From Streptomyces griseoruber (GTDB lineage: Bacteria > Actinomycetota > Actinomycetes > Streptomycetales > Streptomycetaceae), in NCBI RefSeq assembly GCF_001514205.1, contig NZ_KQ948764.1, forward strand, positions 62,001 to 126,000: a DNA stretch of 64,000 nt, written 5' to 3'. The translations under genes and the position numbers were made by a program. This document shows, one piece after another, positions 56,275 to 64,000 of this stretch; within the stretch, counting starts at the first letter, position 1, and each line of letters starts with the position of its first letter. The notes under the pieces were generated by a model that had not been told where the DNA came from, did no database searches, and saw only the letters and a program-made list of their open reading frames with translations.

Positions 56275-57769
56275 TCCGGAACTCCGTGAAGGAGGCCGCT
56301 CCGGCGTGCCCCGGTCCCGAGGGGGCGAGCGCGAAGAGACCGAGCAGGGCGCCGACCCAGCGCCAGGGGGTGGCGGCGAAGACGGGGCCGGACCAGCGCA
56401 GGCCCTCGCCGATGTCGTAGGCGAACCGGCAGCGGGCGCCCGCGCCGATCTCGATCCGCAGCCGGGCCCGGCCCCTGGGGGCGAGCCGTGGGTGGGCGGC
56501 GTCGCGTTCCCGTTCGGCGACCGGTTCGGCGAACCGGTGGACGAGGTGGACGCCTCCGTCGCCGGCCCGCTCCAGCCCGATCCAGGCGAACGCGTCGCCG
56601 AGGACCGCGAGTCCGGCGCGGGCACCGGGCTCCTCGCCGTGCAGGGTCAGCTCCACCTCGACGGCCGACGGGACGCCGGGGAGCCGCTGGGTGAGGACGC
56701 TCGGCAGCCTGCGCAGGTCGTGCGCGTCGCCGGTCCGGACGCAGGACAGGCGCAGGCCGTCGCCGGAGTGCTGGGTGGCCCAGCCGACCTGGGGGTTGGC
56801 GGTCCACTGCCACTGGCGGCCGAAGCGTCCGCCGGGGAAGTCGTCGTCGGTGGCGGGTGCGGCGGGCGGCTGCGCCGGTAGGCCGGGGCGGCGGTGGACG
56901 AGGACGGGGGCGCCCTCGTCGCCGAGCACCGGCCAGCCGTCCGTCCCCCAGCGCATCGGCTGGAGGTGGACGACCCGGCCGTAGGCACCGCGCTGCTGGA
57001 AGTGCAGGAACCAGTCCTCGCCGGCCGCGGTGCGCACCCAGCCGCCCTGGTGGGGGCCGTTGACCTCGGTGTCCTGCTGCTCCAGGACGGCCCTCTCCTC
57101 GTACGGGCCGAAGAAGTCCCGTGCGCGGAAGGCGCCCTGCCAGCCGGCCTCGACTCCCCCGGCGGGCGCCAGGATCCAGAACCAGCCGTCGTGCCGGTAG
57201 AGCTTGGGGCCTTCGAGGGTGAACCAGCCGGGGATGCTGTCCCCGTCGACGATCAGCTTGCCCTCGTCGAGGAGGGAGGTGCCGTCGGGGTGCATCCGGT
57301 GGCCGGTGAGCCGGTTCTTGACGCCCGCGCGGGACTTCGCCCAGGCGTGCACGAGATACGCCTCGCCGGTCTCCTCGTCCCACAGGGGGCAGGGGTCGAT
57401 GAGCCCCTTGCCCGCCTTCACCAGGTGCGGGCGGGTCCAAGGCCCCCTGATCTGCGCGGCGTTGACCTGGAAGATGCCCTGGTCGGGGTCGCCCCAGAAG
57501 ATCCAGAAGCGGTCGTCGTGGTGGCGGATCGACGGGGCCCACACCCCGCAGTCGTGCCGGGGCGCGGTGAACTCCGCGGCCGGTTCGAGGCGTTCGAGGG
57601 CGTGCCCGACCAGCGTCCAGTTGACCAGGTCCCGGGAGTGCAGCAGGGGCAGTCCGGGGGCGCGGCCGAAGCTGGAGGCGGTGAGGTAGAAGTCGTCGCC
57701 GACCCGGACGACGTCCGGGTCGGACCAGTCGGCGTTCAGGATCGGATTGGTGTAGGTGTCGGCGGTCAC
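56261..57769 (-). CDS. Glycoside hydrolase family 43 with C-terminal beta-sandwich domain
   Basis: A 502-residue protein without a signal peptide, so probably cytoplasmic. The five-blade propeller begins YTNPILNADWSDPDVVRVGDDFYLTASSF (about 6-34), with the catalytic base Asp in SDPDV. DPCPLWDEETGEAYLVHAWAKS (about 125-146) and WFTLEGPKLYRHDGWFWI (the general acid Glu, about 185) follow. A concanavalin-like domain occupies about 320-502. It likely trims arabinose, xylose or galactose from imported pectic side chains. Its GTG overlaps the DUF6807 stop, and its 3' end overlaps the tnpB frame. Confidence 0.9.
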   Translation of the reverse strand: MTADTYTNPILNADWSDPDVVRVGDDFYLTASSFGRAPGLPLLHSRDLVNWTLVGHALERLEPAAEFTAPRHDCGVWAPSIRHHDDRFWIFWGDPDQGIFQVNAAQIRGPWTRPHLVKAGKGLIDPCPLWDEETGEAYLVHAWAKSRAGVKNRLTGHRMHPDGTSLLDEGKLIVDGDSIPGWFTLEGPKLYRHDGWFWILAPAGGVEAGWQGAFRARDFFGPYEERAVLEQQDTEVNGPHQGGWVRTAAGEDWFLHFQQRGAYGRVVHLQPMRWGTDGWPVLGDEGAPVLVHRRPGLPAQPPAAPATDDDFPGGRFGRQWQWTANPQVGWATQHSGDGLRLSCVRTGDAHDLRRLPSVLTQRLPGVPSAVEVELTLHGEEPGARAGLAVLGDAFAWIGLERAGDGGVHLVHRFAEPVAERERDAAHPRLAPRGRARLRIEIGAGARCRFAYDIGEGLRWSGPVFAATPWRWVGALLGLFALAPSGPGHAGAASFTEFRIRPL

Positions 57770-58617
57770 TGGCTCACCGCCTTCCTGACCAGTGCCGCCG
57801 CCTCGTCGCGGCCCAGGCGGCCGTCGGCGACGACGGTGACGATCCGGCGTACGGCGGTGTCGCCGGGGGCGATCGGGAGGCGGGCGGCCGAGGCCAGCGA
57901 GGAGCCGACGCCCGGGTACTCGGCGGTGCGGACGAACCAGGGGTCGCGGCGGGTGGCGTCGGTGGCGCCCGCGAAGACCAGGGTCCAGCCGGTGCCGGCC
58001 AGTGCCAGCCAGTCGGCCCGGCCGCCGTGCACCCGCTCCTCGCCCTCGGTGTGCGCGGTGAAGACGTCCGGAGCGGTGTCCTCCTTGGGGGCCCGCCAGA
58101 AGAAGCCGCCGTAGGCCGCGCCGGGGCGTCCGTTGGTCGCCGGGCTGCCGATGGACAGCCCGGCCCCGGTGACGTCGGTGAGGGAGAAGGTGAAGTCCAG
58201 CGCCCAGGCCGTGTCGGTGAGTTCGGTGGCCGCGACCGTACGGCGCTCGCGCAGCAGCTCGGCTCCCGAGGCGACCCAGCGCAGCTCCTGGACGAAGCCG
58301 TCGGGGTCGCGGAGCTGGAAGGAGTGGTGGCGCTGGACGCCGTGGTTCTCCAGCTCGGTCGGGCCCCGGTCGCGGACGTAGGTGCGTCCGCCCCAGAAGT
58401 TGTGCCCCTCGACGTCGGGTACGGCTACACCGACGCCGAGGTGGTGGAGGTGGTCGGCGGGGGCCAGCTCGGTGACCTGGGTGCCGGCCAGGGTGGTGAC
58501 GGGGTGGAGGTAGGGGCGGGGGGAGAGCCGGGCGGGCAGCTCGGGCCGGATGACGTAGCGGCCGACCGGGCGGCCCGCGACGCGCAGCACGACCGGTGCG
58601 TCGGGTGCCGGTGCCAT
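57766..58617 (-). CDS. DUF6807 (PmoA-like) family protein
   Basis: A 283-residue cytoplasmic protein with the PmoA/DUF6807 pattern: RPELPARLSPRPYLHPVTTLAGTQVTELAPADHLHHLGVGVAVPDVEGHNFWGG (about 23-76) and AYGGFFWRAPKEDT (about 185). The His-rich HLHHLG part resembles metal or sugar sites, though no activity is established that I know of. It is overlapped by GH43 downstream and by one base by the oxidoreductase upstream (TGATG), so the three are translationally coupled in a sugar-catabolic operon. Confidence 0.82.
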   Translation of the reverse strand: MAPAPDAPVVLRVAGRPVGRYVIRPELPARLSPRPYLHPVTTLAGTQVTELAPADHLHHLGVGVAVPDVEGHNFWGGRTYVRDRGPTELENHGVQRHHSFQLRDPDGFVQELRWVASGAELLRERRTVAATELTDTAWALDFTFSLTDVTGAGLSIGSPATNGRPGAAYGGFFWRAPKEDTAPDVFTAHTEGEERVHGGRADWLALAGTGWTLVFAGATDATRRDPWFVRTAEYPGVGSSLASAARLPIAPGDTAVRRIVTVVADGRLGRDEAAALVRKAVSQ

Positions 58618-59771
58618 CAGGTGCTCACCTCTTTCGGATGCGCGGTCGTGAGCGCCCAGGCGGCGCCCAGTTCGGAGTAGAGGGCGAGGGTGTCGGCTGC
58701 GGCGGCGACCAGGCCGTCGATGCCGGGGACGACCCTGCGGTCCTCGTCCTTCAGCAGGTGCCAGGTGTCCTGGTCGAGCTGCACGGGGTCGGGGGCGACG
58801 CGGATCGCCTCGACGACCCGCATGAAGGCCTCGGTGGCGGCGGGCGGGACCAGCAGGTCCGTCCCGTCGGTGAGGTGCTCGACGAGGTTCTCCAGCAGGT
58901 CGGTGCGGCCGTACTCGAACTCCTCGGGACCGTGGCCGGCCCGCTGGAGCAGGACGCGGTCCTGCTTGTACCAGTAGGTGATCCGGCCCCGGTCGCCGTG
59001 GACGACGACATAGGGGTCGTCGGGGTCCTCGGCGCACAGGGTCGCGGCGACCACGACCGGCAGGCCGTCCGTGGTGGTGACGCGGACGCAGGAGGTGTCG
59101 TCGGACTCGATGGCGTTGGCGTGCGCCAGCTCCGTCTCGATGCCGGCGACGTCCTCGGCGCGGGTGGCGCCGGCCAGGGCGAGGGCGGTGGCGACGGCGT
59201 GCGCGAGCGGGTTGGTGAGGGCGCCGTCGATGACGTCGACCCCGTTCAGCCGTCGCTTGCCCGCCCAGGGGGCCCGCCGGAAGTACGCCTCGGCGCGGGC
59301 CCAGGCCCCGGCGCCGCCGACCCCGCTGATCTCGCCGATCACCCCGTCGGCGAGCAGCCGGCGGATCGCGGGTACGGCGTGCGAGCCCAGCGACTGGAAG
59401 CCGATCTGGCAGACCACGCCCGCCGCGGCGACCCCGTCGGCCATCCGGCGGAACTCGGCGTAGGACGGGGCGGGCGGCTTCTCCAGCAGTACGTGCACCC
59501 CGCGGGCGGCGGCTGTGAGGGCCAGGTCGGTGTGGGTCGGGATCGGGGTGCAGATCACCGCGATCCGGGCACCGGTGGAGTCCAGGAGCGCCCCGAAGTC
59601 GGCGGACTGCTCGGGCGTGCCGAGGCCCTCGGGGAGCTCGTCCGGGGTGAGCGGGGTCAGCTCGCAGACGCCCGCCAGCCGGACGATGCCCTTGTCCTGG
59701 AGCCGGCGGATGTTGTCCAGGTGCCAGCGGCCGTGGCCGCGCGCGCCCGCCTGGACGATGTCGATGGTCAT
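58617..59771 (-). CDS. Gfo/Idh/MocA-family oxidoreductase
   Basis: A 384-residue NAD(P)-dependent dehydrogenase. The Rossmann start is IDIVQAGARGHGRWHLDNI (about 3-21), the cofactor loop VLLEKPPAPSYAEF (about 94-107) holds the family EKP motif, and INGVDVID-like NGVDVIDGALTNPLAHAV (about 175-192) holds the catalytic His region. The substrate is probably a sugar or uronic-acid derivative given the pectin operon. Its start overlaps the stop of the PL1 gene by four bases. Confidence 0.9.
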   Translation of the reverse strand: MTIDIVQAGARGHGRWHLDNIRRLQDKGIVRLAGVCELTPLTPDELPEGLGTPEQSADFGALLDSTGARIAVICTPIPTHTDLALTAAARGVHVLLEKPPAPSYAEFRRMADGVAAAGVVCQIGFQSLGSHAVPAIRRLLADGVIGEISGVGGAGAWARAEAYFRRAPWAGKRRLNGVDVIDGALTNPLAHAVATALALAGATRAEDVAGIETELAHANAIESDDTSCVRVTTTDGLPVVVAATLCAEDPDDPYVVVHGDRGRITYWYKQDRVLLQRAGHGPEEFEYGRTDLLENLVEHLTDGTDLLVPPAATEAFMRVVEAIRVAPDPVQLDQDTWHLLKDEDRRVVPGIDGLVAAAADTLALYSELGAAWALTTAHPKEVST

Positions 59772-61081
59772 GGGATCCTCCCTGCGCCCGCGCCGCGTGC
59801 CACCTCGCGGTCGGCCACCGCGGCGCTGTCGATCTTTCCGTGCAGGGTAGGTGTCCAGCCGACGTCCGCGGCGAGATCGCGCTCGCTGCCGCTGTTGCAG
59901 GCGTTGTGGATGGCGAGGAGGTCGACGGGCCAGCCTCCCCCAGACTTCGTCCGGGGGGACCCCCAGAGGGTGCCGCTCTGGTCCAGGGCGGTGCCGTTCC
60001 AGCTCTTGACCAGGTCGGCCACCTCGACGTGCCCGGGGGTGTGGAAGGCGTTGTTCTCGGCGTGGATCGCCGACTCGGTCGACACGCCGAGCGAGTAGCG
60101 GTACTCCGTGCCCTCGGGGACGACGTACCGGTTGTCGTGGACGTGCACCTGTCCGAAGCGGACGCGCGGGGCGCGCTGGACGACGGACTCGAACTGGTTG
60201 TGGTGCAGGGTGACCCGGAGCCTGCCCCGGTCCCCGGTGGCGGAGTCGCTGTTGCCGATCAGCATCGCCTTGTCGTGGTCGGCGAACCGGCTCCAGGAGA
60301 CGGTGACCAGGTCGGAGCCGTTGGTGATGTCGAGCAGGCCGTCGTGGCGGAGGTAGGTGCGGGCGAAGTAGGTGGGCTCGTCCTCGTCCGGACGGCCCCG
60401 GTCGCTCGCGGTGATGTGGTCGACCCAGACATGGGGGGCGCCGGTGAGCCAGACGGTGTCGTACGCCGTCTTCCAGTCGCCGAGGCCGCCGGTGTCGGGC
60501 TGCCGGACGGGGAAGCAGTCGTAGGCGTCGCGCAGGTCGAGGTTGCGGAGGATGACGTTGTCCGCGTTCCTGACCTGGAGGCTGGCGCCCTTGAGGACGG
60601 CGCCCTTGCCGAGACCGACGAGGGTGGTGTTGGAGCCGACGGTCAGGACGATCCGCTCGGCCTGGCGGGCCGCCGAGGCCTGCCGGGCCTCCTCCTGGGC
60701 GCCGGCCGGCTTGGCGGAGCCCCAGGTGCGGGGGTCGTAGGCGGCCAGGTACTTCTTCAGGCTGTAGCCGTCGGTGGCGTGGTCGGCGCAGGACAGGTGG
60801 TCGCCGTCGTCGTCGGTGTCGGCGTCGATCGTCCCGGCGATCTTGATGATCTTGGGGGTGTCACTGCCGTTGTCGAGGGCCCGGACGAGTTCGGCGCGGT
60901 TGGTGACGGTGTGGACGTGGGCGTCGTCGGCGGCCGCGCCACCGGTGGTGCCGGTGCCGTACGCCGCCCAGCCGTCGTCCGGGGCGAGGGTGTCGCGGCC
61001 GATGTCCCGGGCCTCGGCGTGGGCCGGGAGGCGGAAGGCGCCCACCAGTACGCCCACGAAGGCGATCTGACGGAGTCTCAT
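59768..61081 (-). CDS. Secreted pectate lyase, PL1 family (copy 2)
   Basis: A 437-residue exported lyase. The signal peptide is short (IAFVGVLVGAFRLPAHA). ARDIGRDTLAPDDGWAAYGTGTTGG opens the mature part. GAPHVWVDHITASDRGRPDED (about 216-236) and VQRAPRVRFGQVHVHDNRY (about 300-318) give the calcium and Arg regions. Near the C-terminus, SGTLWGSPRTKSGGGWP (about 379-395) is extra compared with copy 1 and is encoded by a Streptomyces palindromic unit at 59937-59957. The ATG overlaps the permease stop. Confidence 0.92.
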   Translation of the reverse strand: MRLRQIAFVGVLVGAFRLPAHAEARDIGRDTLAPDDGWAAYGTGTTGGAAADDAHVHTVTNRAELVRALDNGSDTPKIIKIAGTIDADTDDDGDHLSCADHATDGYSLKKYLAAYDPRTWGSAKPAGAQEEARQASAARQAERIVLTVGSNTTLVGLGKGAVLKGASLQVRNADNVILRNLDLRDAYDCFPVRQPDTGGLGDWKTAYDTVWLTGAPHVWVDHITASDRGRPDEDEPTYFARTYLRHDGLLDITNGSDLVTVSWSRFADHDKAMLIGNSDSATGDRGRLRVTLHHNQFESVVQRAPRVRFGQVHVHDNRYVVPEGTEYRYSLGVSTESAIHAENNAFHTPGHVEVADLVKSWNGTALDQSGTLWGSPRTKSGGGWPVDLLAIHNACNSGSERDLAADVGWTPTLHGKIDSAAVADREVARGAGAGRIP

Positions 61082-61977
61082 CCCTTCACCGCCCCCGCGC
61101 TGAAGCCGGTGATCAGCCACTTCTGGATGAAGGCGAACACGATCACCACGGGGACGGCGGCGATGATGCCGCCCGCGGCGAGCGCGCCGAGGTCGACGCT
61201 GTCCGCGCTCATCAGGGTGTTGAGACCGACCGGGATGGTCTGCTTGGTCTGGTCGGAGAGGAACATCAGGGCGAACAGGAAGTGGTTCCAGGCGTGCACG
61301 AAGGCGAAGGAGCCGACGGCGATCAGACCGGGGCGCAGCAGGGGGAGGACGACGATCCGGAAGGCGGTGAGCCGGCCGCAGCCGTCGACCCAGGCGGCCT
61401 CCTCCAGGGAGTAGGGCACGTTCCGGATGAAGCCGCTGATCAGGATCATCGACAGGGGCAGCTGGAAGACCGTCTCGGCGATGATGACACTGCCCAGCGA
61501 GTTGATCATCTTCAGCTCGGCGAAGATCTGGAAGAGCGGGACCAGCAGCAGCGCGCCCGGGACGAACTGGGTGCACAGCAGGGCCAGCATGAACCCGCGC
61601 TTGATCTTGAAGTCGAAGCGGGCCAGGGCGTAGCCGCCGGTCAGCGCGACGAGGGTGGTGAGCAGCAGGGTGGCGACGCCGGTGAGCACGCTGTTCTGGA
61701 AGTAGATCCCGAAGTCGCGTTCGTTCCAGACCTTCTCGAAGTGCTCGAAGGTCATCGGCCAGGGCACGAGCGAGGTCGAGCCGGCCGGGCGCAGCGCGAA
61801 GAGCAGGATCCAGTAGAACGGGATCAGGGTGAAGATCAGGTAGATCGACAGGGGGACGTAGATCTGCCAGCGGGGGACCTCGTCCCAGGCACGGTGGCTC
61901 GTGCGCGGCCGCTGGTCGGCGGCGGGGGTCACGGGCGCGGGTGCGGGCGCGACCTCGGTGGCCTCCTTGGTGATCAC
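61078..61977 (-). CDS. Carbohydrate ABC transporter permease (MalG type)
   Basis: A 299-residue permease with about six membrane helices, starting after a cytoplasmic Pro/Ala tail (about 1-35). The coupling-loop motif reads EEAAWVDGCGRLTAFRIVVLPLLRPG (about 191-216). It pairs with the MalF-type permease whose stop overlaps its GTG. No ABC ATPase is encoded in the window; such operons often share an MsiK-type ATPase encoded elsewhere. Confidence 0.93.
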   Translation of the reverse strand: MITKEATEVAPAPAPVTPAADQRPRTSHRAWDEVPRWQIYVPLSIYLIFTLIPFYWILLFALRPAGSTSLVPWPMTFEHFEKVWNERDFGIYFQNSVLTGVATLLLTTLVALTGGYALARFDFKIKRGFMLALLCTQFVPGALLLVPLFQIFAELKMINSLGSVIIAETVFQLPLSMILISGFIRNVPYSLEEAAWVDGCGRLTAFRIVVLPLLRPGLIAVGSFAFVHAWNHFLFALMFLSDQTKQTIPVGLNTLMSADSVDLGALAAGGIIAAVPVVIVFAFIQKWLITGFSAGAVKG

Positions 61978-62909
61978 TTGCCTTCACCTCCGAACTTGCT
62001 GAGCCGCAGATAGACCATCGAGCAGAAGAGCAGGATCACGAACGCCACCGTGGTGAGGGCGGACGCGTAGCCGAAGTTGTGGGCGTCGACGGAGGTGTTG
62101 GCGATGTAGAGCGGGAGGGTGGTGGTCTCCCCCGCCGGGCCGCCGCCGGTGAGCGTGTACAGCAGGTCGACGTTGTTGAACTCCCACACCGCGCGCAGCA
62201 GCGTGGACAGGACGATGGCGTCCTTCAGATGGGGCAGGGTGATGTGCCAGAACTGCTTGAGTCTGCTGGCCCCGTCGACCTCGGCGGCCTCGTACAGGTC
62301 CTTCGAGACGGACTGGAGGTCGGCGAGGATGAGGATCGCGAAGAAGGGGACCCCGCGCCACAGGTCGGCGACGATCGCCGCCGGGAAGACGGTGGAGGTG
62401 TCCGACAGCCAGCTGGTGCCGTACTCGCCGATGCCCGCGTCGGCGAGGTAACGGGTGATGCCGGTCTGGGAGTTGTAGAGGAGCACCCAGATCGCGGAGG
62501 TCAGCACGCCGGAGACGGCCCACGGGGAGAAGACCAGGGCGCGGCCCAGCGCCCGGCCGACGAAGGTCTGGTTGACGATCAGCGCCAGCGCCAGACCGAA
62601 CAGCAGTTGCAGTCCGACCTCGACGACGACCCACTTGGCGCTGAAGGTCAGCGTGTCCCAGAACTGCGGGTCGTCGGTGAAGGCGTGGACGAAGTTGTCG
62701 AAGCCCGCGTAGCCGTTCCGCCATGGTTTGGTGGGGTTGTAGTTCTGCAGGCTGTAGTAGAAGACGCTGATCACCGGGTAGGCGATGAAGCCCAGCATCA
62801 GCAGGGCCGCCGGCGCGATCAGCAGGTACGGGAGCCTGCGGGGCGTGGCGGAGGCACGGCGCCGCCGGGGTGGCGCGGGCGGCTTCGCCACGGCTGCGGC
62901 TTGGGCCAT
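61974..62909 (-). CDS. Carbohydrate ABC transporter permease (MalF type)
   Basis: A 311-residue permease with a basic Pro-rich start (PPAPPRRRRASATPRRL), then about six helices. LLIAPAALLMLGFIAYPVISVFYYSLQNYNP (about 29-59) is the typical first-helix motif, and EAAEVDGASRLKQFWHITLPHLKDA (about 207-231) the EAA coupling loop. It is the first gene of the minus-strand transport/pectin operon. A LacI-type palindrome lies 43 bases upstream. Confidence 0.93.
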   Translation of the reverse strand: MAQAAAVAKPPAPPRRRRASATPRRLPYLLIAPAALLMLGFIAYPVISVFYYSLQNYNPTKPWRNGYAGFDNFVHAFTDDPQFWDTLTFSAKWVVVEVGLQLLFGLALALIVNQTFVGRALGRALVFSPWAVSGVLTSAIWVLLYNSQTGITRYLADAGIGEYGTSWLSDTSTVFPAAIVADLWRGVPFFAILILADLQSVSKDLYEAAEVDGASRLKQFWHITLPHLKDAIVLSTLLRAVWEFNNVDLLYTLTGGGPAGETTTLPLYIANTSVDAHNFGYASALTTVAFVILLFCSMVYLRLSKFGGEGK

Positions 62910-62949
62910 GACTGTTCTCCGTTCTGGTACGTCGTGCGTGCGTCGTACA

Positions 62950-62964
62950 GGAAGCGCTTTCTCC
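62950..62964. promoter_or_regulatory. LacI-family operator upstream of the sugar permease operon
   Basis: AAGCGCTT (62952-62959) is a perfect palindrome with a central CpG, flanked to give GAAAGCGCTTCC on the minus strand, a form typical of LacI/GalR-family sites. It lies 43-55 bases before the permease ATG. No LacI gene is in the window, so the repressor would be encoded elsewhere. Confidence 0.55.
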
Positions 62965-63001
62965 CTGTGCAGGGGTGTGCGCTGTCGTGCGGGTGCCGTG
63001 C

Positions 63002-64000
63002 TCAGCCCGCGTACGGGTCCGCGACCTTGCCCGGGCGGGCCAGGAACGCGAAGTCGCAGCCGGTGTCGGCCTGGGTGATCTGCTCGTTGTAGAGCGCGCC
63101 GTAGCCGCGCTCGTAGCGGGTGGGCGGCGGTGTCCAGGCCGCCCTGCGCCGCTGAAGCTCCTCGTCGTCGACATGGAGATGGAGGGTGCGGGCCTCGACG
63201 TCGAGGGTGATCGAGTCGCCGGTGCGGACCAGCGCGAGCGGCCCGCCGACGTACGACTCCGGCGCCACGTGCAGCACACAGGCGCCGTAGCTGGTGCCGC
63301 TCATCCGGGCGTCGGAGATCCGGACCATGTCCCGCACGCCCTGCCTGAGCAGGTGGTCGGGGATGGGCAGCATGCCGTACTCCGGCATGCCCGGGCCGCC
63401 CTTCGGGCCGGAACCCCGCAGCACCAGCACGCTGTCGGCGGTGATGCCCAGCTCCGGGTCGTTGACGGTGCGCTGCATGGTCCGGTAGTCGTCGAAGACG
63501 ACCGCGGGACCGGTGTGCTTGAGCAGGTGCGGTTCGGCGGCGATGTGCTTGATGACCGCGCCGTCCGGGCAGAGGTTGCCGCGCAGTACGGCGACCCCGC
63601 CCTCGCTCGCGACCGGGTTGTCGCGGGGCCGGATGACGTCGTCCTGGTGGACCTGGGCGCCGGCGAGCTGCTCGCGCAGGGTGTCGCAGGAGACGGTCGG
63701 CCGGTCCAGGTGGAGCAGGTCCGGGATCCGGGAGAGGAAGCCGGGCAGGCCGCCGGCGAAGTGGAAGTCCTCCATGAGGTACGTCCGTCCGCCGGGACGG
63801 ACGTTGGCGAGGACGGGGACCGTGCGGGCGATGCGGTCGAAGTCGTCGAGGGTGAGGCGGACTCCGGCCCGGCCGGCCATGGCGATGAGGTGGATGACGG
63901 CGTTGGTGGAGCCGCCGAGGCCGAGGACGGTGGTGACGGCGTCCTCGAAGGCCTCGGCGGTGAGGATCTCGGAGAGGACGCGCCCCTTGTGGACCTGTTC
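63002..64000 (-). CDS. IlvD/Edd-family dehydratase, C-terminal part (runs off the window)
   Basis: The last 332 codons of a dihydroxy-acid / sugar-acid dehydratase are present and the frame is open to base 64000. VLGLGGSTNAVIHLIAMAGRAGV, VLRGNLCPDGAVIKHIA, VFDDYRTMQRTV, LVLRGSGPKGGPGMPEYG and ISDARMSGTSYGACVLHVAPESYVGGPLALV are all family motifs; the cluster-binding cysteines are mostly upstream and not visible. In a pectin operon a sugar-acid dehydratase (arabinonate, galactonate or similar) is more likely than valine/isoleucine synthesis. It is 92 bases upstream of the permease gene. Confidence 0.9.
   Translation of the reverse strand, partial: EQVHKGRVLSEILTAEAFEDAVTTVLGLGGSTNAVIHLIAMAGRAGVRLTLDDFDRIARTVPVLANVRPGGRTYLMEDFHFAGGLPGFLSRIPDLLHLDRPTVSCDTLREQLAGAQVHQDDVIRPRDNPVASEGGVAVLRGNLCPDGAVIKHIAAEPHLLKHTGPAVVFDDYRTMQRTVNDPELGITADSVLVLRGSGPKGGPGMPEYGMLPIPDHLLRQGVRDMVRISDARMSGTSYGACVLHVAPESYVGGPLALVRTGDSITLDVEARTLHLHVDDEELQRRRAAWTPPPTRYERGYGALYNEQITQADTGCDFAFLARPGKVADPYAG

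Overview
The window reads as chromosomal DNA of a Streptomyces-type actinomycete. GC is very high with strong third-position GC bias, GTG/TTG starts are frequent, genes commonly overlap by 1-4 bases, and there are Tat/Sec secreted pectinases, ECF sigma factors and an LAxTG sortase substrate. From gene content and order (from memory, not searched), the left two thirds resemble the phosphate transporter - cobalamin - ectoine - penicillin-binding protein - pectate lyase region of other Streptomyces chromosomes. The right third is a more variable pectin-use island. I see no tRNA, rRNA or CRISPR array.

Region 1 (1-18.3 kb) starts with the end of a probable PiT phosphate transporter and a small membrane protein. 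A cobalamin riboswitch follows, then a long cobalamin operon of overlapping genes: cobD, cobQ, cobN, a BchI/D-type chelatase subunit, cobO, cobB and cobI. A ZIP metal transporter faces the other way, and then come cobM, cobL, a CbiG-CobJ fusion, CbiX and a CobC-type aminotransferase. A 19-codon reading frame with the only good ribosome site in the leader lies between the riboswitch and cobD.

Region 2 (18.3-41 kb) holds housekeeping and stress genes: a sortase-anchored SCO1860-family protein, an amidohydrolase, a beta-helix-like protein, a polar amino-acid ABC transporter with a clear sigma70-type promoter, a class V aminotransferase, and the ectABCD osmolyte operon behind a long hairpin. These are followed by an ECF sigma / zinc-finger-maleylpyruvate-isomerase pair, a cysteine-desulfurase-like protein, a DsbA/FrnE protein, two GNAT proteins, a DUF1349 protein, a semialdehyde dehydrogenase divergent from an IclR regulator, a class B PBP, an AzgA-type purine permease, and a SigE-family ECF sigma factor with a membrane partner.

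Region 3 (41-64 kb) is a pectinolysis island. It carries PL3 and PL4 lyases, two PL9 lyases, two PL1 lyases, two CE8 pectinesterases, a CE12-type esterase, an alpha/beta hydrolase, a GH43 enzyme, a DUF6807 protein, a Gfo/Idh/MocA oxidoreductase, a sugar ABC transporter (binding protein and two permeases) and an IlvD/Edd dehydratase that runs off the end. Together these would de-esterify and cut homogalacturonan and rhamnogalacturonan outside the cell, import oligomers and begin their catabolism. A TnpB element with an apparently intact omega-RNA right end sits inside the long minus-strand operon. A decayed GH43 gene and an orphan TnpB-type right end lie about 10 kb away. Two pectate lyase genes share a GGCAACC / CGAC promoter-like motif, which suggests control by the neighbouring ECF sigma factor.
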